This document shows positions 12,401-27,400 of a stretch of DNA of 64,000 nucleotides, piece by piece. Below the pieces are notes generated by a model. The model worked only from the letters and a program-made list of their open reading frames with translations. It made no database searches and was not told the DNA's origin. Source of the stretch: Rhea pennata (taxonomy: Eukaryota; Chordata; Aves; Rheiformes; Rheidae). A program made the position numbers and the translations under genes. Within the stretch, counting starts at the first letter, position 1. The number at the start of each line of letters is the position of its first letter. The stretch is from positions 68,297,582 to 68,361,581 of the forward strand of contig NC_084702.1 of NCBI RefSeq assembly GCF_028389875.1. Direction: 5' to 3'.

Positions 12401-15400
12401 AATAATGGCTTTTGTCTGCACTTCTTCATCTGAATGTTTTGTAAAATACATCAGAAGTTCAAGTACCTTATCCTTAATGTTAACCTGAGCAAATTTAAAC
12501 AAAAATAATAAGTATTTGAAGATGAAACAGATCTTTTTCATCTCTTAAAAAAAATCAAAATGTAAAGGAGAAACAATCTTACTGCAGAGCCTTTGGAAAA
12601 AACAGGTATTTACAATCTAAATCATAAGCATTATAAAAAAAAAACATAGCTTTGCAAGACTACTTTCAAATAAAAGAATACCTAAAACTTGGAGAGTAAA
12701 TACAAGTCATTTTACCTTACTGTTGCCCTTAAAGTCTTCCTGATCAAAATCAAAATGCCGACATAATGCTCCAACAGTGAAAAGTGATCTAAGGAGTGCT
12801 GGTTTATTGGCAGTAAGTATCGTACTGTTGGGGTCTTCTTGGTGTTGACTTTTTAATTTGGAAAGTGCACCTGCAGGAAGATAAAGTTTTAATCAGGTAA
12901 TCTTAGTGTATCCCTAAAACAAAGCATGCAACCAAAACTTAAAAGTGACAATCACGCATTGTGATTTTACTTACCATAGTATCTATTAAAACAAGCCCAC
13001 ACAAATTTATAATTTTGGGTGACCTTGTTCACAACAGCCCCAAGACAGCTCACGCAGTGCTGAACAACCTAGAAGTAAGAGAGAACAAATGACCTATTTA
13101 TTCAGAAATTAAAATTGAAATTTCTGTGAAGTTATGTAAGCAAAGAGCTATGTAAAACTAAAGCTAATGCTCTAACAGATGTAATCTCCATCTCCCATAC
13201 CGCTCTGAAACACCATGCCCAAATGCATAATCATTAAAATACAGCAACATCACATACAGACTTGAGTAAATCAAGAACATTGTTTTTTCAGCTGAGAAGT
13301 TACCGGTCCTATGACCAGCATAAACTTCATACTGAAGACAATTTCTTCAAATTCAAACCATATAATTCAACACATGAAACAGAACCAGTACCTGAAATGG
13401 AACAATTAAACCTTACCGTCATGCCATATTTGATGATGAGTTTCATGAGATCTTCCTCAATAGTGGCAAGGAAGGTCTCACTTGGGTGCTCCATTAGTGG
13501 AACTACGAGCTCTAAGATTTTTGCAACATTGCAGATCACCATGAAATCATTCTGAGTCTGGAAGGACAGTATTTACAGCGGTTAACATTTCTGGCTATTT
13601 TATCTGTAAACCAGATATAATTAATATACAGTGACAATCAAAAATTCCAACTCTTATGAAAGATATGACTGCTGCATTTAGTAAAGATTTAAATGAATAT
13701 TTCAATATATCTGACATTAAATTATGTATTATGAAAGCTAGTTCTTGTTTTCTACAGAACTTCTCAAAAAAAAAAAAAAAAAGAAAAAAGGTCAGTCAAA
13801 GTATAACTTCATCTCTCATCATGGTTGTGCATGGATCTGGGAACATTAGGTCCTGATAATTTTTTTTGAGTCCTCGGAACTCTTTGAAGTTGTAGGAACT
13901 CTTCCTGAACAGGCAGCAACAAATCAGCACCAAACGAGGTTGTCCTATAGCTAAACATGGCTTTAATAAAACAGACAATAATGAGCACACATGTAGGAAC
14001 GATTATTAAAATGATTAGTAGTTTGCATCATCAAGACTATGCAAGAATTGTAAATGAGGAATCTACAGAAAACATTGTATACGTTAAACATACATCCTCC
14101 TAGAAACTGAAGTTTTGGAGGAATCAAGCTCGCTAATCACCATAGGGTAACCTACTCAAAGTTGATGGTGAATAATTTTACAATTCACCTCAAGCTGTAT
14201 ACACACAAAACTGATGAAAGCCACTGAAGAGACGCTGCAGCAAGTAAACAAACAGATACCCCTTTCCCATTCTGTCTGGTCCGAAAAGACGGTAAGCAGC
14301 TGTAGAAGTCCTTTGCAGTCATGCCCAGAGAATGCTCCAGGGCTGAACACAACCTAGAGGCCGAGATGACGACGAGCACCCGCACGCCTACCCTGCTGCG
14401 GGCAGCTGACCCAGCGCAGCAGAGAGCTGCCACCCACTCACCCCCGCTCCTCCGTCAGCGGTGGCGAGGTGACCCTGCCCCGCTCCTCATGCCAGACCGG
14501 GGATTCATCTGAACCTTCACTGAGCCGATTTCACACACCAGAACGGCAGAAAGCTCTGCAACGCTTCAGTGGAGAAGGCCGTTGTACTGGGGTGTGGGGA
14601 TCAGCAGTGCAGTTCTGCCATTTTTGTGAACTAAACTGGTTTGGGGGAGGGGGGCAGAGTGTTACAAAAACACTAACTGTAAGCGGGAGCTAGGAAAGAG
14701 AGAGATGGAAAAGCTAAAGAGGATAGAGCAGGACATTTTCTTCCTTTACAGCAGCTATATGTTAGATCATCCTATCTGAAGGAACCACACCTTTAGTCTT
14801 ATCACATGATAAATCTTAACTACATTTATGACAAAGCGACTGTAAAACAAAATAAAAAAGCAAATTCCTAAGAAGTGAAAATCAGGTTTTTAGTCCTGAG
14901 TGGAAGAAGGCAGCAGAGGTTTCATGCAGCTAAAGAATGTGGAGGTCGAGGGTGAGGCACATCATCTTGGAAGTTAAAAAGATCATTAAAAGCATTTAGT
15001 ATCTTCAGAAGATACGGTGTTCATGAGGGAGGAATACAGTTTCTGGGTTTTTTTTCCCCTTTTATTTTATTAAGCATGTAAGACAGTCATTCATTTCTAT
15101 ACTTAGTTACCTGGAGATAAAAAGACTGATTTTCTACTTCTATCTACTTACACTACATTTAGTGGTCAGGTATGGCTGCATGGTCATGGCATGTTTCACC
15201 ATTAGCTGGGGCCTGATTTTGCTGAATAAGAACAAAGTGGTTATGCAAGCAACCAAGCGACCAGAATTCACACCTTTGTTGTCAGAATCTGCAAAAATCA
15301 GAAAATATATGAAGGATATTTAATGCAAGCACTGTTTGATCAGTTAAATTGATATTGCATAAGCACTATACGAAAATCTCTTGCATAACATATCTTTTAA

Positions 15401-18400
15401 GATCAATATAAAATATTCTTATTAGATAAGAACATGCAAATGTTAACACATTATTTTATCACGAAGTATGTGAAATAAGAAGCAAAGCTGCTTCAAAGAC
15501 ATCACTGGTTTTTAAGCTCTTTATACAGAACACTGGCCCAGTCAATGATTCCCATTAGAACTGGAGAATGTGTTAAGGCAGATAAAACTTTCCAAATGTG
15601 AGGAAATTTGTTTTGTTATTACTTATCTAAAAGTTTGAACAAGTTATTTTAGAGGTAGCTAAGTTTAATGTGGTTATCTAGAGAAAATTAGGGGAGCTTT
15701 GTTTTGATAGTGCTCAAAAGTTCATCCAGCTATAATCAACTTAAATGAAGAATCCTGAGAAAGTCCTCAACTCACTACTACCAGTTCTGTAATAGTAATT
15801 CTACCACAGTAACTTTTTGTGATAGTAATTAAACAACCATTTTAGAGTTTCATATAAAAATTAAAGTATTTCAGCTACCATATTATAAATAAATATTACC
15901 TGACAAAGATTCCTCATATTTAAGGATGTGCTCAACCAAATTGTCAACAAGTTGAGTACAGGCCTTCTTCACAGGTTTGTATGAGGCATCCTCTTCTGAC
16001 TTCAATAGCTACAACGGACAAAACAGAAAACGTTTTAATACTAAGGCTGAAATCATTTAGATCGGACGTACGCTGGTTTTATAGCAACTACTATAGACAT
16101 ACATTGATTTCGTGCTATGAAAGAATTTATAGTATTTGTCCATTAAAGGCACATGCTGAAGAAAAATGTAAGGGAAGTAACAAGCTGAAATACAAAAGAA
16201 GTCAAGAAAAGTTAACTGTGACAGAAAGATAAAAAAGAGTAACTACTGATTTTTGCATTGGTACCTCTTTGGTACATTTTGCATTTAACTGGTACCTCTG
16301 TTTAAATGAAATAATGAAATAAATAATAATCTAATCATATTTGCCAATGGTAATTAATAGGAGTTAAGAGGCTTTTTAAACTACTTGGGAAAAAAGAGCA
16401 AAAAAAAAAAATCAAAAGAATGTTGTTTTACACCTAAAGCAAAAGAAAAAAAAATCAGTTGAGACAAAATGCAGTTTTATGAACACTGTAACTGCTGAGA
16501 CCTTCTTTCTTATGACTTCAGGTATCGAAATTGGAGATCCTGGAGAGCCTTTGATATCTAACATAGATTGAGCCCATACTATAGCTTTTTCTTCAGAGGA
16601 CGCACTGAGGGGTACTCTGGTTTACTTGACTACCTGTTTTCATGGCACTCCAACGTAAACTAAGATCTTTTGATGTCTCCAATTCCCCCATCTATACCTC
16701 TATGAATATGACTTGAAAGTTAACCAGTGCACACAAGATGTAGAGAGGAACAATGGCACAGGCTAACAGATATACACAAAGCAAGCTCATTCTTTAAAAA
16801 AAATAGAGTAAAATAAGAAAGGTAGGAATAAACAATACTCTGCGAAGATTCACTGCTTCTATAAACTGTGTGACAAATAAATCAGACAAGGAAATACATT
16901 TATCTGCCATTTAAAATAATGTACATGAATAGATGCCTAATTTCAGATTTAACATTAAGTCCACAGCTAACATATATATGTCCTTCATAACTGAGAAGAC
17001 AGTGCATGACAAAACATGAAATATTTTTAGAACAGATCACATGGAAAGATGAAAAGCAGTGTCAGAGAACAAGTGCACCACTGAGGACAAAAAAGGTCAG
17101 ATATTTAAAGAGCATGAATTGAACTGGTCTATTGTATGTCTATTTGATCACTCCTGTAGTCTCCGTTCAGTGTGTTTTAGTACCAAGAAAAACGTTAATA
17201 CACTTACAATGATTGCACCATATCTTCCAAGTTCATTACTCACATTTTGAAGAAGCTGTTCAAACCAGTCATACCCTGTATCTCTACAAGCTGCAACCTA
17301 AAAGTAGTATTTAAAATAAACTGATTAAAAGAGGAATCTGAAGAAAAATTACTTCAATTCAGACTTCATCTTAAAAGTAGACTAAATATGCATAGGTATA
17401 TTTTCCTATGCATTCAGTGCAATGGTTTTATACTATCAGAGATTAGAAAGCACGTCTTCTGTACTTGAAAAACACTTCTCATTTTTTAAGTGATTCTAAA
17501 ATTTGTATTCCATATAGCACAAGGTCTACAGATTTTAGTGTTTAGTGGGTGAGAACAGGACTTGGTATTTGTTAAAACAGCTATTAACCTTTCAAAATAA
17601 ATTTTATCAATTATTTGAGGAAATTTTTCTTTTAAGAGATAACTTAGTTAACTTTAACTAATACTATAGGCTGCTACTAGCATTTCCAGGAAAACATTAT
17701 ACATAATAGGAATCACTGTATTTTAATTTAACAAGTATTTTACACAACTTAATATATATAGCACGGTCCCAGTTATCACTACCAACAGATTACTGAGCAT
17801 CTACAGTTTCCTACAGTCCTGTTCCATGAGATGAATAATACTAGTATATATTCAGCGACAGTAGATAAAGAAAACCGTCTGATAATTAAATTACTTATTT
17901 TTTATTTTCCAAAAGGTTAAGGATACATATTTCAAAGATATAGAAACATTCAAATTTTGCAGGCAACTTGATTCAAGTTTGTAGAACATACCACATCAGT
18001 GATGTTTAGTATTTTCCTGGTCATTGCTTCTTTGTCGTTGTGTGGAGTTGGAGTAAACCAGAGCTTCTGGAATGTCTCATTTACTAATTTCTGAAGGGAA
18101 AAAAATATTACTATAAATAAATAATCCTCTCTTAGCATGTTGGTATTATTTCTAATATATCCATGCAATAGATTTGCTGGTGATGTGTGCCATTTCATGA
18201 AGAACTATTCAAACTAAGTGACTCTGTTACAGAGAATATTAACTGAGACAGACCTGAGATTGTAAAGTACAAAATGATCACTGGGAACTGATGCTATAGA
18301 AAATTGACTTATCACTTTCCTTCTTTAATCTGCACTCCTCAGGAAAACATTAGTATCCTGAGAAAACAACAACTGAACACAAGATTACCATTTCTGCAGC

Positions 18401-21400
18401 AGCACTAACAGCAGTGGTAGATTACTTTAGACGTTTCTGAACAGCAGTACCACGGTGGAGAACAGAGGGAACCCAAGTCTCCCCAGGCAAACATACAAAG
18501 CTGGACCCCTTCCCACATTTTTGGCTGGAGGAACAGGTGGAATAGCATGAAAGTAAACTAAATTATTCTTGAATTACCTATAAAGCACATGGCTGTAAGG
18601 AGGTCTTTCTATCCCTCCAGACATAAAAACCACATTGTAGATAGTGGCTCATTTTGGGGGGCTGTTGAAAAGCCTACAAAGAAGTAAACAAGTTTTCCCT
18701 CGTGTTCAGACAGAACTGCCTGTGTTTCAGTTTGTGCTTGCTGCCTCTCCCAGCTCTCTTAGTCCTTCCTCACGAGAAATTCTCCAGTCCCTTACTCATC
18801 TTAGTGACCCTTCGCTGGACTCACACCAGTAGCTCCATGTCTTTTCTTGTACTGGGGAGCCCAGAATTGGACGCAATACTCCAGATGTGGCCTCACCAGG
18901 GCTGAGCAGAGAGGAAGCATTAACTCCTTTGACCTGCTGGCCAGGCTCTTCCTAATGGACCCAGGATCCCATTGGCCTTCTTGGCCAGTCTGTAACCCAG
19001 CAGGACCCCCGAGTCCTTCTTTACAGAGCTGCCTTCCAGCATGTCAGCCTCTAGCCCGTACTGGTGCATGGGGTTATTTCTCCCTAAGCGCAGGACCCTG
19101 CACTTCCCTTTGTTGAACTTCATGTGGTTCCTCTCTGACAGTCTCTCCTGCCTGTCGAGGTCCCTCTGCATGGCAGCACAACCCCTGGGGGCGTCAGCCA
19201 CTCCTCCCCGTTTTATATCAGCAAACTTGCTGAGGGGGCACTCTGTCCCCTTATCCAGGTTGTTGATGAATAAGTTGAACAGGATTGAACTCTGTATTGA
19301 TCCCTGCAGTACACCATTAGCTATAGGCCTCCAACTAGACTTTGCACCACTGATTACAACCTTCTGCCAATTTATTTTGATCTAAAGCTCATTTCATTAG
19401 CAGAGGGTACTTTTATGTGCTAATTCTACCTGTTAGAAAAGAGAAGGAACAGACCTAATATTTGCAACATGAAGAAACAAAAATCTTAGAAAGTAACTTA
19501 AAAATAAGAAAATACTTGCTCTCTCAAAAATTAAAAGGAAATAAAAATGATAAATACTACAAAGGAGCAATGAAACACTTTCATAAATTATTTTAACATG
19601 TCAAAATATGGAAACACTGAAAAAAACCTTGAAGGATATGTTTTATTCTACCTTAATGCCTTCTTCATCATTGACTCTCCGAATCATTTTCACACACATC
19701 TCTGTAATTTTGGGAAAGGTTGGTTGTTCAATGCAGATGTCCCTAAGTATCTTTATGACTCTTTTTCTGACACTGATACCAGTATCCTGTGAGGAGAAAA
19801 ATATTACACTCTTGAAAACAATGCAAATATACAAATATATTCATTTATTTATTATATGAATTAATAATTGAAGATCACCCAATCTGACTTGCTAAATGTA
19901 TTTTAAAAAGACAGTCAAATATTCTAGAGTTGAATGAATGATCCACATAACTGGTACCATATTATTTGCAAGGATTCTACAGTCCTGACCAGAGTCCCAT
20001 GAATGCTGTCAATGTTTTCTCCATTTATACCCTCTCATTTAAGAGTTCAGGATGGTGTAAATGTGTAATTCCACTGCTTAATTCAAAGCTAGGATGGGAA
20101 GACATTTTAACTGCTCAGCTGGAACACACAAGGCCCTTTGTAGATCTAAGCCATAATCCTTCAAGCCTTTGTACAAAGTTTATGGATATGATGTGCTGCA
20201 AATCTTTTCCATTTTCTTAGGCTTAGTCTAGGTAAACAAGGAGCTTCATTTCACATTATTTTATACAAAATCTGTTGAATCTGAATGTTAGGATGAGTAT
20301 TTTTAAGCATTCTTATATCTATGAAGCTATCTATTTTTACATCCCTCCACAAAGATGTTTTATCATATAAATACAGCAAATTGACTAAAAACCTGAAGTA
20401 GATGCTATTGTAACAGTTAAATTCACACTGTTTATCTGAACATCCAGACATGAAACACTTGTACAAAACTTCTAACAAGAAACCTTTTAAAGTGCCAAAA
20501 CATAAAGTAGAAAACCAAAACATCTTTTTTTTTCCCCCCTCCCCTTTTGGATTACAAATAGCAATTTCAGATTACTGTGCTTTAGATCTTCCCTAACTGC
20601 CCACACTACTGCACTGCCTTCAGTGACCAGTATCTCAAAAACTTCAGAGATGTGGGAAAATTCCTCATTTCACCTAACTTGTGCAGTAACAGAATCAAAA
20701 GGAATAAAATCATCAAATCATGGTTTTGCCTTTGTACAACTTCCTATGCTTATACCTTCTGAGGTTAACAGATCCTCACTGGAAACAAGCAATGCATTTT
20801 ATGAGGTTGGTCTTATGAGCACTGTACTTCCAGTTAAAACAATAAAAACTAATTTACTCTCAGGGTCAGAACATCATTCTGCATTATTAAAAATACAAAT
20901 TCTGTTGAAAACAAGTTTTCCAATGTCATGTACTTTATGAAAAATATCGCAAGACACCGTACCAATATTCTTTCAATCAGCATGTCATAATACTGCTCAG
21001 CAAGCTGAGGACGACAGAGCACAAACCGGCCAAGTAGCTCCACCGCTGCTTCTCGTACACTAGTGGAGTTATCCATTAACCGTCCATGAACGCCTCGTTG
21101 CATATCCAGCTAAAAAGAGTGAATAAAACACAAATCCAAAATAAGTAATAAAGAATTCTTTTAAGCATTACAGAAAAATAGATGCGCATGAGAGAGATTT
21201 CCTTTTTTTTTACCCTGGCTAGAATACTGGGGTCTACAGCAACAACCTCAGACAAACACTTCATGGCTTTTGTTCGAACAGCAATTGCATTTTCACCAAG
21301 TACACGCAGAATCTAATAAGAGAAAAAAAACAACATTTCAAGTGCTTTGGGAAGGTAGTAAACAACGTTTAACAGTCAAAAATGCAGTGGAGTAACATGA

Positions 21401-24400
21401 AACATATTAAACTAAAATAAAAAATCTGATTATCAAAAACTGAGTATATCTTCTCAGACAGTAAAAAGGTACATGCAAGTGATGTTCAATGGCACTGACA
21501 ACCAAGCATGAATATTCGCTACAATTTTCTGTATCTAAGGTTGGTCAAAACAGAATCTATATAGGGTCTGTATTTTCATTTCAAGACCCCTAATTTTAAA
21601 CTCAGTTTCGCTATTCACTTGTGGCTTTCACCATAGCTCTTTTCAACAGAAGAGATGGATTTGGGCACTATAACTAGGAGCCGCTCTCTACGGAGATCAA
21701 TACAAGTAATGCAACATAAATCACTACTCAAGCTCATATATGTCTCCATGCCAATGTTAGTATTCTTCTCCCAGAAAAAGGGAAAAAAGCACTTTGGTCA
21801 AGCAACAGCTTCCAAAGTGACAGCACCATGTGCTGCAAACAAATTACCATGTTGGTTTATATTTTCAAAATTCAGAATATAAATAAGCATACACATGAGA
21901 CATTAAGATACATTTCATGAGTTAATATTACCAAATGAACATGCATCTTACAAAAACCTGAAAAGATTTCAGCATTTTTCATTATTCTTTTACTATGTAC
22001 ATCTAATACAATGATTTTTTGTCATACACATATATGCACAAATAAAATAACGTATATATAATATGGCACGTGTGAAACACATGCAAGAAAGAAAAATAAG
22101 CACTTATGTCATCAATACAGAACATGAAAGCATGTGGTGTTATTATGGCCTGTTAAATACCTGTGCTCAACAACGAACAGATATTTCACACTACCCCATA
22201 AGTGTTTGGAATGAGAAACCAACTGTGTTTCACTGTACTAAGACTTCTGGCACAGTTTACCTGTGTCAAATAAATATCGAAGCTCTGGGCAAACGGCCTC
22301 ATAGAGGCCAAGTAGCGAACAATCAAGCATGCATCTTCATAGTCCACAGTATCAGAATTCATCCTGTAACAAAATCATTGTGTTAATTAGGACATGTTTT
22401 ATAAAAAAATAATTTTTAAAAATTAAATGTATAGTTAATAAAGAAATCGGCTTTACTGAAACATACTTTAATGTACTGAACTGAGATGGAGCAGTTTTAA
22501 TGATGCTGCGAAGAAATTTTTTGCGACTTTCTGCTCTGTGCATGATTTGTCCTGTAGTCTCAACATCTTTTGCATGGTGAGTTCCTTCAGATGAATCCTC
22601 ATCCTTTTGAGACTTAATTGCTTTCTCTGTCTCCATGGTTGTATCACGGAACCACTGAGCTATATAAAACTTCCGAGAAAACTGGAGAATTACAGCAGGA
22701 TGCACAGAAAAAAAAAAGGATGAAAAAGAGGGATTAACAGATTTATAAGAGATTAAGCTAGTCTAACACATCAACTATATATTGGGAAATACATTCAACA
22801 GCTTACATCATGTGACAAAATAACCGAAGCACTAATAAGCATGACCCAAAATCATTTTATTCAGTAGCCATACTATTCACATTATTTTTATATAAATTTA
22901 ACATCAGAAAACTGAAATTTACCACTAATGAAGCATCAGTTTCTGTGTTCTCATCTAGATAATCTAACAAAGCCTTTTGCAGCTGTTGGATTTCATCTTC
23001 TCCTCCTGAAACCTGTGAGGGGTAGCAAAGCCAGATATAAAATACAGTATTGCACAGTGGTAAATAAAATCTGAAAATTCACATGCTCACGTATAAAAGT
23101 ACATTGAAAAATACATCTGAACATGTCTACCAAGGGATCTTCTTATTTTCTTGCCTTTTGAACAAACTGAAACTCAGCAGTCATGTATGTTTCTGAGCAG
23201 TTATCTGTTATTTTATAAATTGTTCATAAGCAACACATTGTCTACCATTATTAGTGGTACTGCATTAAATATATCATCCATAATATATGGATGGCACTAT
23301 CTACCATCACTGATGTTAAGTTTCCCCAAATACTGAAAGAAATGCTTTTATCACTCAATTGCCCAAAGAATTTTATTTTCTGAAGATGCCAATGCCCAGT
23401 TACTGCCTGGTGATGTAAACAAATAGAACAAATTAGAAGACTCAGATCATCATTCATCAACAGCATAAATCTGAAAGTCATAATAAAATACAGTTGCTAT
23501 AGATCTGGAGTCTTTTTGCGGTTACTGAAAGGGAAACTCAAATAAAAAGCTTGATATGACCATTCCAGGTTTAACCTTAGGTCCTTTAGAAATGCATAAG
23601 TCAACATTTTCAAAAGAACATGTATGACCTGATTATTTTCTCAACACATTATGTACTGTAGAGAGCCCAAAATCATACATTACTTAATTGCTGCTACCCT
23701 TGCAGACACAGAGATATTTTGGTGACAGCTTCAGCAGAAACACAAATGTGCGTTCTCTGAAGAAAGAGTTGTATGTGATTCTCGTAAAGAAACAATGACT
23801 AATACCAGTTACTTCACACAAAGATTAACCTTAAAGGAATAATAGTTAAATCTCGAAAGTCTGCATATGACTGCCATAAGCTCAATTACAATTTTTCCAT
23901 ACTTATTTCCTTTCACGTTGCAATGACAAATACACATATATTCATATGTATTTTTAAGGTCTCTTAAGACAGCCTCCAACTGTGGCTCCATTATTTCCTC
24001 TATATTGTCACAACAAAACTCATTTCACCAGTCTAATTAAACAAACAAAAGCCCCATATCTTTAAGGCTGCAGTAATATTTTAATTATTTTTTAATGGAT
24101 ATATCTCAATCCTGCCGTTCAAGTACTAACTAGCACAGGATCTCTCACACACCTGTCTGAGGATTCTGGCTATAGACCCTTGATCCATTTTGCTAGTGAC
24201 TGCATCTTTCCTCAGTCTTGCAGCTACAGTTCCAAGATAGTCAAGTGATGCAACTCTTAAAGCCATTTCTGTAGATTTGTTACTGAACTGGTGAACCTAA
24301 GGAAAGCAGAACAAAATGCTTAAAAAATTACATATTTATGCATTTGAGATTCTTCTTACAAGACACTGCATGACTTCACTAAAAATTCCAACTAACTTCA

Positions 24401-27400
24401 TGCTGCATAAAATTGTCACTTATTATTACACCACAGATATGCTCCTTACTTTGCTTTTTTTAAGCACACATTTGTTGCACCTCTCTCTATAAATACACCC
24501 TATTGAGTTTTTAAAAATATGAATTTTCATAAAACAAACTGGACATCTAGTACAGTCAATAAACTTTGCAATAGTATAGATCTATAGTATAGAACACCAA
24601 AATGCATCTTACACATTATTTACACAACCATAATTAATGCTATATTATGTAATGTAAAACATCTGTTTCCCAAGAAATTACTCAAATTACTGTACTAGCT
24701 AAATCTTAATACCAAGGAATAGCACATGAAAAACACATGCCAACAAAAATGTTTACATTCTGTTAAATGCCACATTCCTTAAGCAAACATACTATTACCA
24801 GGAGAAAACGCAAATACATACTTAAATGTTCTCAGGTTTTGTGCTAAATGAATAATCCAGAGAAGATATTTAAGATGAGTAATTATAGCTCTTAAGCTGT
24901 TTTTATCCCAAAAGAGTGTATGAACTTATTAGATGGCACTTTTTAGTGGAGGAAAGGGGATAAATCACAGACTAGAAGTGGTCTTCCATGAGAAACAGTC
25001 CCCTTTCCCAAGTCATGATATCAACCTAATCACGTTGATTATCCGTATCGTGTTCCAGCCTAAAATTTATTATCTACGCGTTATGTGACAGTGACATACA
25101 TAAGAAAATCCTTAAGTGCTGCGCTTTTGTCAGCCATCAGAAAGCATTCTTGTAATAGTTTGAGTTGAAATAATCAAGTCTTCATTGTAATGAGGAATAG
25201 ACAACTTATAATACTTAAAAACAAGAGTCTCTTACCAACAACCTTCCTAATAAGCTAAGTAGCAACTCTGCAGCAGGCCACTCTGGTTTATTGACTGTAG
25301 AAAGAAGATCTTGAATAAAGTTCTCAAACAATGGCCTATAATCTTCTTCCCCTTGTTTACTACCACACCTGTTTAAAAGAATATACATTTTGTAAGCATT
25401 TTTGAGCCATTTAAACTTTTTTTCTGATATAAACAAGAGAAGCCTTATGCTTAACCAGACAATGAGTTTTACAAAATTATAAAAAGAAAAGCTTTGATAT
25501 ATTGAAATATTTGCATAAAAAGACATTTTATTCAGTTAAGGATGAAGTAGTTAAATATTCAGCACTGCAAAGTTGCACTGCAAGAGATGCTGCTAATCCA
25601 AGAGAGTGGGCTTTTGTTCCTGAGATTTTATTTGTTGTTTTTAGTGTAAGTCTGAATGAAGAGGATTGACAAGCTAGACAAAGTTTTAAAGTTCAAGCTG
25701 GAATAGTGTATTTAGGAGATATTGTGCCTACACTTCTAAGGCCTGGTATGACCTATCTCATTTTGATAAAATATATTGGTATCTATGCTCCACAAAGGTT
25801 AAAATCAGAATGTAAAATCAGAAAATAACACACAGTCCTGCTAGTGTCTCACTGACATGTGACAACCCTAATTTCTTTAATGATACCTGAAGGATGCAGA
25901 AAAGTTCAGGTGCTAGTAAACAGCATTTTGGCTTAGCAGTGGAAATCATGAAATCAACAGGACTTGGCAGAAATTCCTGTATGAATGCTTAGTTAGTTTA
26001 TTCAGCCATACCATAAAAAGACTTTTTTTCTGTTGCCCTATTGATATCCCAGCTTTTTTTTCTTATTTTTTTTCTTAGTCATTCCAATGAATGACTATAG
26101 TAGGACATTTCACCTCTTAAATATTTAATCAGACTTCCCTTTCACCCTTTAGATGAATAACAGATACCTGATAAAAGGATCCTACATAAACTATAGACAG
26201 ACTCTTAAACGTATAAAGAACTCTGCCAAATTTCTCTTCCATAGAAAGCTTTGTCCAAACAGGTAGTTCTCTTAGGGATCTATAAAGTGTATAGTTACAA
26301 ATACCTGTACTAGTAGGTATGCATCATTGTGAAGTGATTAGTTTTGTCTGAAGCTGTGACAGACTTTCTTCAGTTTGCTTTGTCACTATTATATAGATAC
26401 ATAGATATACACATATATATACATACATACATATACACACGCACACATATATATGTATATAAAATACATAACAATACTTACTTCTTAAGGAAAATAGAAA
26501 GGAAGTTTTGTGCTGTTCTCATGGCTGTTTCATATGAGTTAGTAATAAGCACATCTTGATCCACCTAAAAATAACAAGATTGATTTTTCTATGTATGTTA
26601 AAATGTTAGACATCTGATTCCCTTATCTTCATTTTCTGTGCATCAAAAATTATGACAGACATCCAAATACATCACTTGGTTACTACAGCACCATCATAAA
26701 ACATTATACCCACAAACACACAAAAGTCATTCTTGTACAAAAAAAAATTATGGCTATTTAAAAGTAGCTTTCTTACTTTTTTATTTGATTCCTCCTCTGC
26801 ATTAGAATCTTTTTCTGCTGATGGTAAGTGCACAACACACTGAATAAGCTGCAGAACCAGTGCTGTTACCATCTGAATATACATAGGCTCTCCATCAGTG
26901 TCACTGCTATTTAACCTGTTAATATAAATAGGTAATATTAATGCTAAAAAAATTTCTAAAAGATTTTTGTCCTAAATAATATCTTTTTAAAATTATTACC
27001 ACAGGTAGACAGTGTTTTAGACATTTAGTCATTTGCTTCTTCCTTGTGCAGTGAAAGATTCAGTCTGACAAAAATAGTATTATTCTCAGGCAGGAAAAGA
27101 TGAACTGAAACAGTCCACCAAAGGCTACCTGAATCTCTGTGAAACTCAGCAGCTCGAAGTCTATAGTAATATTTAATACATTAAACATCTATATGCTAAG
27201 GCACTTACTAGTAGGTTTATTATGTATAACGCCTTATCAATTTTCTACACAGTAGAAAAAAAATATACTGAACAGATCCATAATAACTTATTACTTATGT
27301 ATTACTTAACGTGTGGAATGTGCAGGACTTTTAAGCAAGAGAAAATAGTGATCATGACAGACTTCTACAAGAGTTATAGCTAAGATAATATTTCATGTGT

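Larger units (their letters stand above)
10544..15899 (-). other. NIPBL: Introns 33-38
   Basis: Intron 38 (10544-12393) is ordinary sequence with a short direct repeat of AAGGATTTTAACCTAA (11352 and 11379). Introns 37, 36 and 35 are short (231, 104, 348 bases) and plain. Intron 34 (13558-15151) has a poly-A run near 13769 and a marked GC/CpG-rich stretch at about 14320-14660. Intron 33 (15289-15899) is plain. Confidence 0.75.
19787..26481 (-). other. NIPBL: Introns 22-29
   Basis: Introns 29 (19787-20962), 27 (21313-22260), 24 (23013-24152), 23 (24297-25235) and 22 (25369-26481) are AT-rich without recognisable elements, except the TA/TG simple repeat at 26393-26465. Introns 28, 26 and 25 are short (104, 103, 241 bases). 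Confidence 0.7.
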
